Source: a virus. From it: a stretch of 21,356 nt of DNA. How positions within the stretch are numbered: the stretch's first letter is position 1; every line of letters begins with the position of its first letter. Below, piece by piece: positions 20,249 through 21,356 of this stretch. The position numbers and the translations under genes are program-made. The stretch is taken from positions 1 to 21,356 of the IMG/VR virus record IMGVR_UViG_3300028837_000826; one strand, given 5' to 3'. The notes beneath the pieces are model-generated. The model did no database searches. It was given only the letters and a program-made list of their open reading frames with translations, and was not told the DNA's origin.

Positions 20249-20411
20249 AGAGAATGGTGGAAGTGGTGATAGAGTCTCTCGCGGTCTTGATAATTATATG
20301 AGAGAAATGATTGAGTTGCAGGTAAGAAAAGAAATCCAGAAGTACATTATCAGGAAGAGGAAAGATAATTGGATTATGAGATATTTGGAGAGGAATGAAT
20401 TAAGTGAATAA
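20232..20411 (+). CDS. Small basic helical protein (59 aa)
   Basis: A 59-residue protein starting at ATG 20232, with AGGGAGG at 20213-20219 (12 nt upstream). The earlier ATG 20202 lies before that site. It overlaps the zinc-ribbon gene by 17 nt. The Gly/Ser-rich N-terminus is followed by a strongly basic helix (IELQVRKEIQKYIIRKRKDN). A nucleic-acid-binding role is possible but unproven. Its end, LSE, is part of the AGTGAATAA junction that starts the next gene. Confidence 0.55.
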   Translation: MICRVEENGGSGDRVSRGLDNYMREMIELQVRKEIQKYIIRKRKDNWIMRYLERNELSE

Positions 20412-20601
20412 AAAGGTCGAAAATATTATAAAAAAAAAGGATAAAATAATACAAGTACTTGCTAAATTATTATCAGACACCGGTGATTGTCCTGATTATG
20501 AACAGGAAAACAAATGTTTTCATGAAATGGGTGGACCGTCATGTCCTGATTGCTGGTTGAAGTACGCCATAGAAAGAGCAGAGGAGCAAGAAAGTGAATA
20601 A
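20404..20601 (+). CDS. Small Cys-rich protein (65 aa), possibly metal-binding
   Basis: A 65-residue protein starting at GTG 20404, which overlaps the previous gene's stop by 8 nt in an AGTGAATAA junction. The Lys-rich N-terminal helix (NKKVENIIKKKDKIIQVLAK) is followed by C29, C38, H40, C47 and C50 in DCPDYEQENKCFHEMGG and PSCPDCW, a likely zinc or other metal site. It lies directly upstream of the radical SAM gene, which it overlaps by 8 nt, so a joint function is plausible. No family was recognised. Confidence 0.55.
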   Translation: MNKKVENIIKKKDKIIQVLAKLLSDTGDCPDYEQENKCFHEMGGPSCPDCWLKYAIERAEEQESE

Positions 20602-21356
20602 AATCCCCAAACAAATAGCAATAGAGGTAACAAATAAATGTCAGCTTAAATGTGTCGGATGTTTTCAGAATCTCGGGTTAAAAAAACACGAAGACATGAA
20701 TATTGATTATGTGAAGTCGATAATTGACCGGAACACATTTGGAGCAACCATTATACCTTTTCTATGGGGTGAACCGATTTTATATTCACATATATATGAA
20801 ATGTTTGAATATATTGTTAAAAAAAAGCAAAGGGCTTATTTGACATCTAATGCACTTATATGGAACGATGATTTATTTGAATTGATTACTCAAAAGAATA
20901 GTGTATACCAAATGATATTTTCCATTGATGGTCTTCCCGGGTCCAGGTCAATAGAAGTATGCAGGCCGGGTTCGGATGCTACGACTATTTTACAGAACAT
21001 AATGAGATTCAAAGCGCTCAAAGAAAAGAACAGGAATAATATTGACTTGTGTCTTAAGATATGTCAACGCGGGCAGGACTGGGAAGAGATAGAAAACTTC
21101 ATTTATTACTGGTTGAAGCTGGGAATTGATTATATATGTGTGGGCAGGATGCTTAATCAGTCCGGAATGCTATTGAGGAAATACCCATGTCAGTATTTTA
21201 ATGACAAGTTTCTTTTAATCCGGGTAGATAAAGAAATCATCCCGTGTATGTATTGTGAAGAGGTTGCCATTAACAATTGTTTTGAAATCGGGAAACTTAA
21301 CGATACGGAAGATTTGGTGAAGGCATACAATAGACCTGTATTACAAGAGTTAAGAA
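20594..21356 (+). CDS. Radical SAM / SPASM-like protein, 3' truncated by window edge
   Basis: An open frame from GTG 20594 to the window end, 254 residues visible. It carries C16-x3-C20-x2-C23 (NKCQLKCVGC), which binds the [4Fe-4S] cluster that cleaves S-adenosylmethionine. A GEP element (59-61), TSNA (84-87) and SIDG (110-113) follow at the places usual for the radical SAM barrel. A C-terminal cysteine set (C199, C218, C221, C229) with VDKEIIPCMYCEE fits a SPASM- or Twitch-type auxiliary cluster region. Such enzymes often modify peptides or sugars; the substrate is not visible. It overlaps the previous gene by 8 nt at an AGTGAATAA junction. The end lies beyond the window. Confidence 0.8.
   Translation, partial: MNKIPKQIAIEVTNKCQLKCVGCFQNLGLKKHEDMNIDYVKSIIDRNTFGATIIPFLWGEPILYSHIYEMFEYIVKKKQRAYLTSNALIWNDDLFELITQKNSVYQMIFSIDGLPGSRSIEVCRPGSDATTILQNIMRFKALKEKNRNNIDLCLKICQRGQDWEEIENFIYYWLKLGIDYICVGRMLNQSGMLLRKYPCQYFNDKFLLIRVDKEIIPCMYCEEVAINNCFEIGKLNDTEDLVKAYNRPVLQELR

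Noticed and set aside
1-21356. CRISPR array, insertion sequence, transposase, integrase or att site
   Set aside because: No regularly spaced repeats, transposase or recombinase motifs, or flanking duplications were seen. The only repeats are those listed.

Overview
The window is a 21.4 kb piece of an AT-rich tailed-phage genome or prophage. Every supported gene lies on the + strand. Genes are tightly packed, many overlap their neighbours by 1-8 nt, and most have a strong AGGAGG-type ribosome binding site. The order protease-scaffold, decoration protein, major capsid, connectors, tail terminator, tail tube, tail chaperones, tape measure, tail tip, fibres is that of a long-tailed, non-contractile (siphovirus-type) phage; no sheath gene is present. 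The AGGAGG sites and consensus sigma70 promoters suggest a low-GC bacterial host, possibly a Firmicute, but the sequence does not prove this. Terminase, portal and endolysin are not in the window; the first two probably lie upstream.

Layout. 2-896: a gene cut by the left edge and three small unknown genes. 902-1026: a consensus promoter followed about 35 nt later by an intrinsic terminator, which acts as an attenuator or defines a short RNA. 1057-6108: head genes and head-tail joining genes. 6105-8577: tail tube, a DUF115-type protein unusual in this position, and a tail-assembly chaperone pair that appears to be joined by a -1 ribosomal frameshift. 8578-14557: tape measure and two large tail-tip proteins. 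14567-16752: a Cse60-like small protein, a mannose-6-phosphate-isomerase-type cupin and two fibre or virion-surface proteins. 16752-17874: a coiled-coil protein, an unknown protein and a one-TM holin-like protein, closed by a terminator.

17985-19863: a separate unit with its own consensus promoter. It carries seven small proteins (45-119 aa) of unknown function, several preceded by GC-rich hairpins; two of these leaders are paralogous copies. It ends in a terminator. 19872-21356: another promoter, a compact structured RNA ending in a strong terminator, then a zinc-ribbon protein, two small proteins and a radical SAM/SPASM protein cut by the right edge.

The most interesting points are: (i) the compact promoter-RNA-terminator unit at 19872-20019, whose apical loop shows CUCCUUA like the 3' end of 16S rRNA; (ii) the duplicated hairpin leaders in the small-gene unit; (iii) sugar-related (DUF115, PMI cupin) and radical SAM genes inside or beside a virion-structure operon; (iv) recoding and nested starts (frameshifted chaperone, nested scaffold, long out-of-frame overlaps). 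Function assignments come from reading motifs by eye, without database searches.
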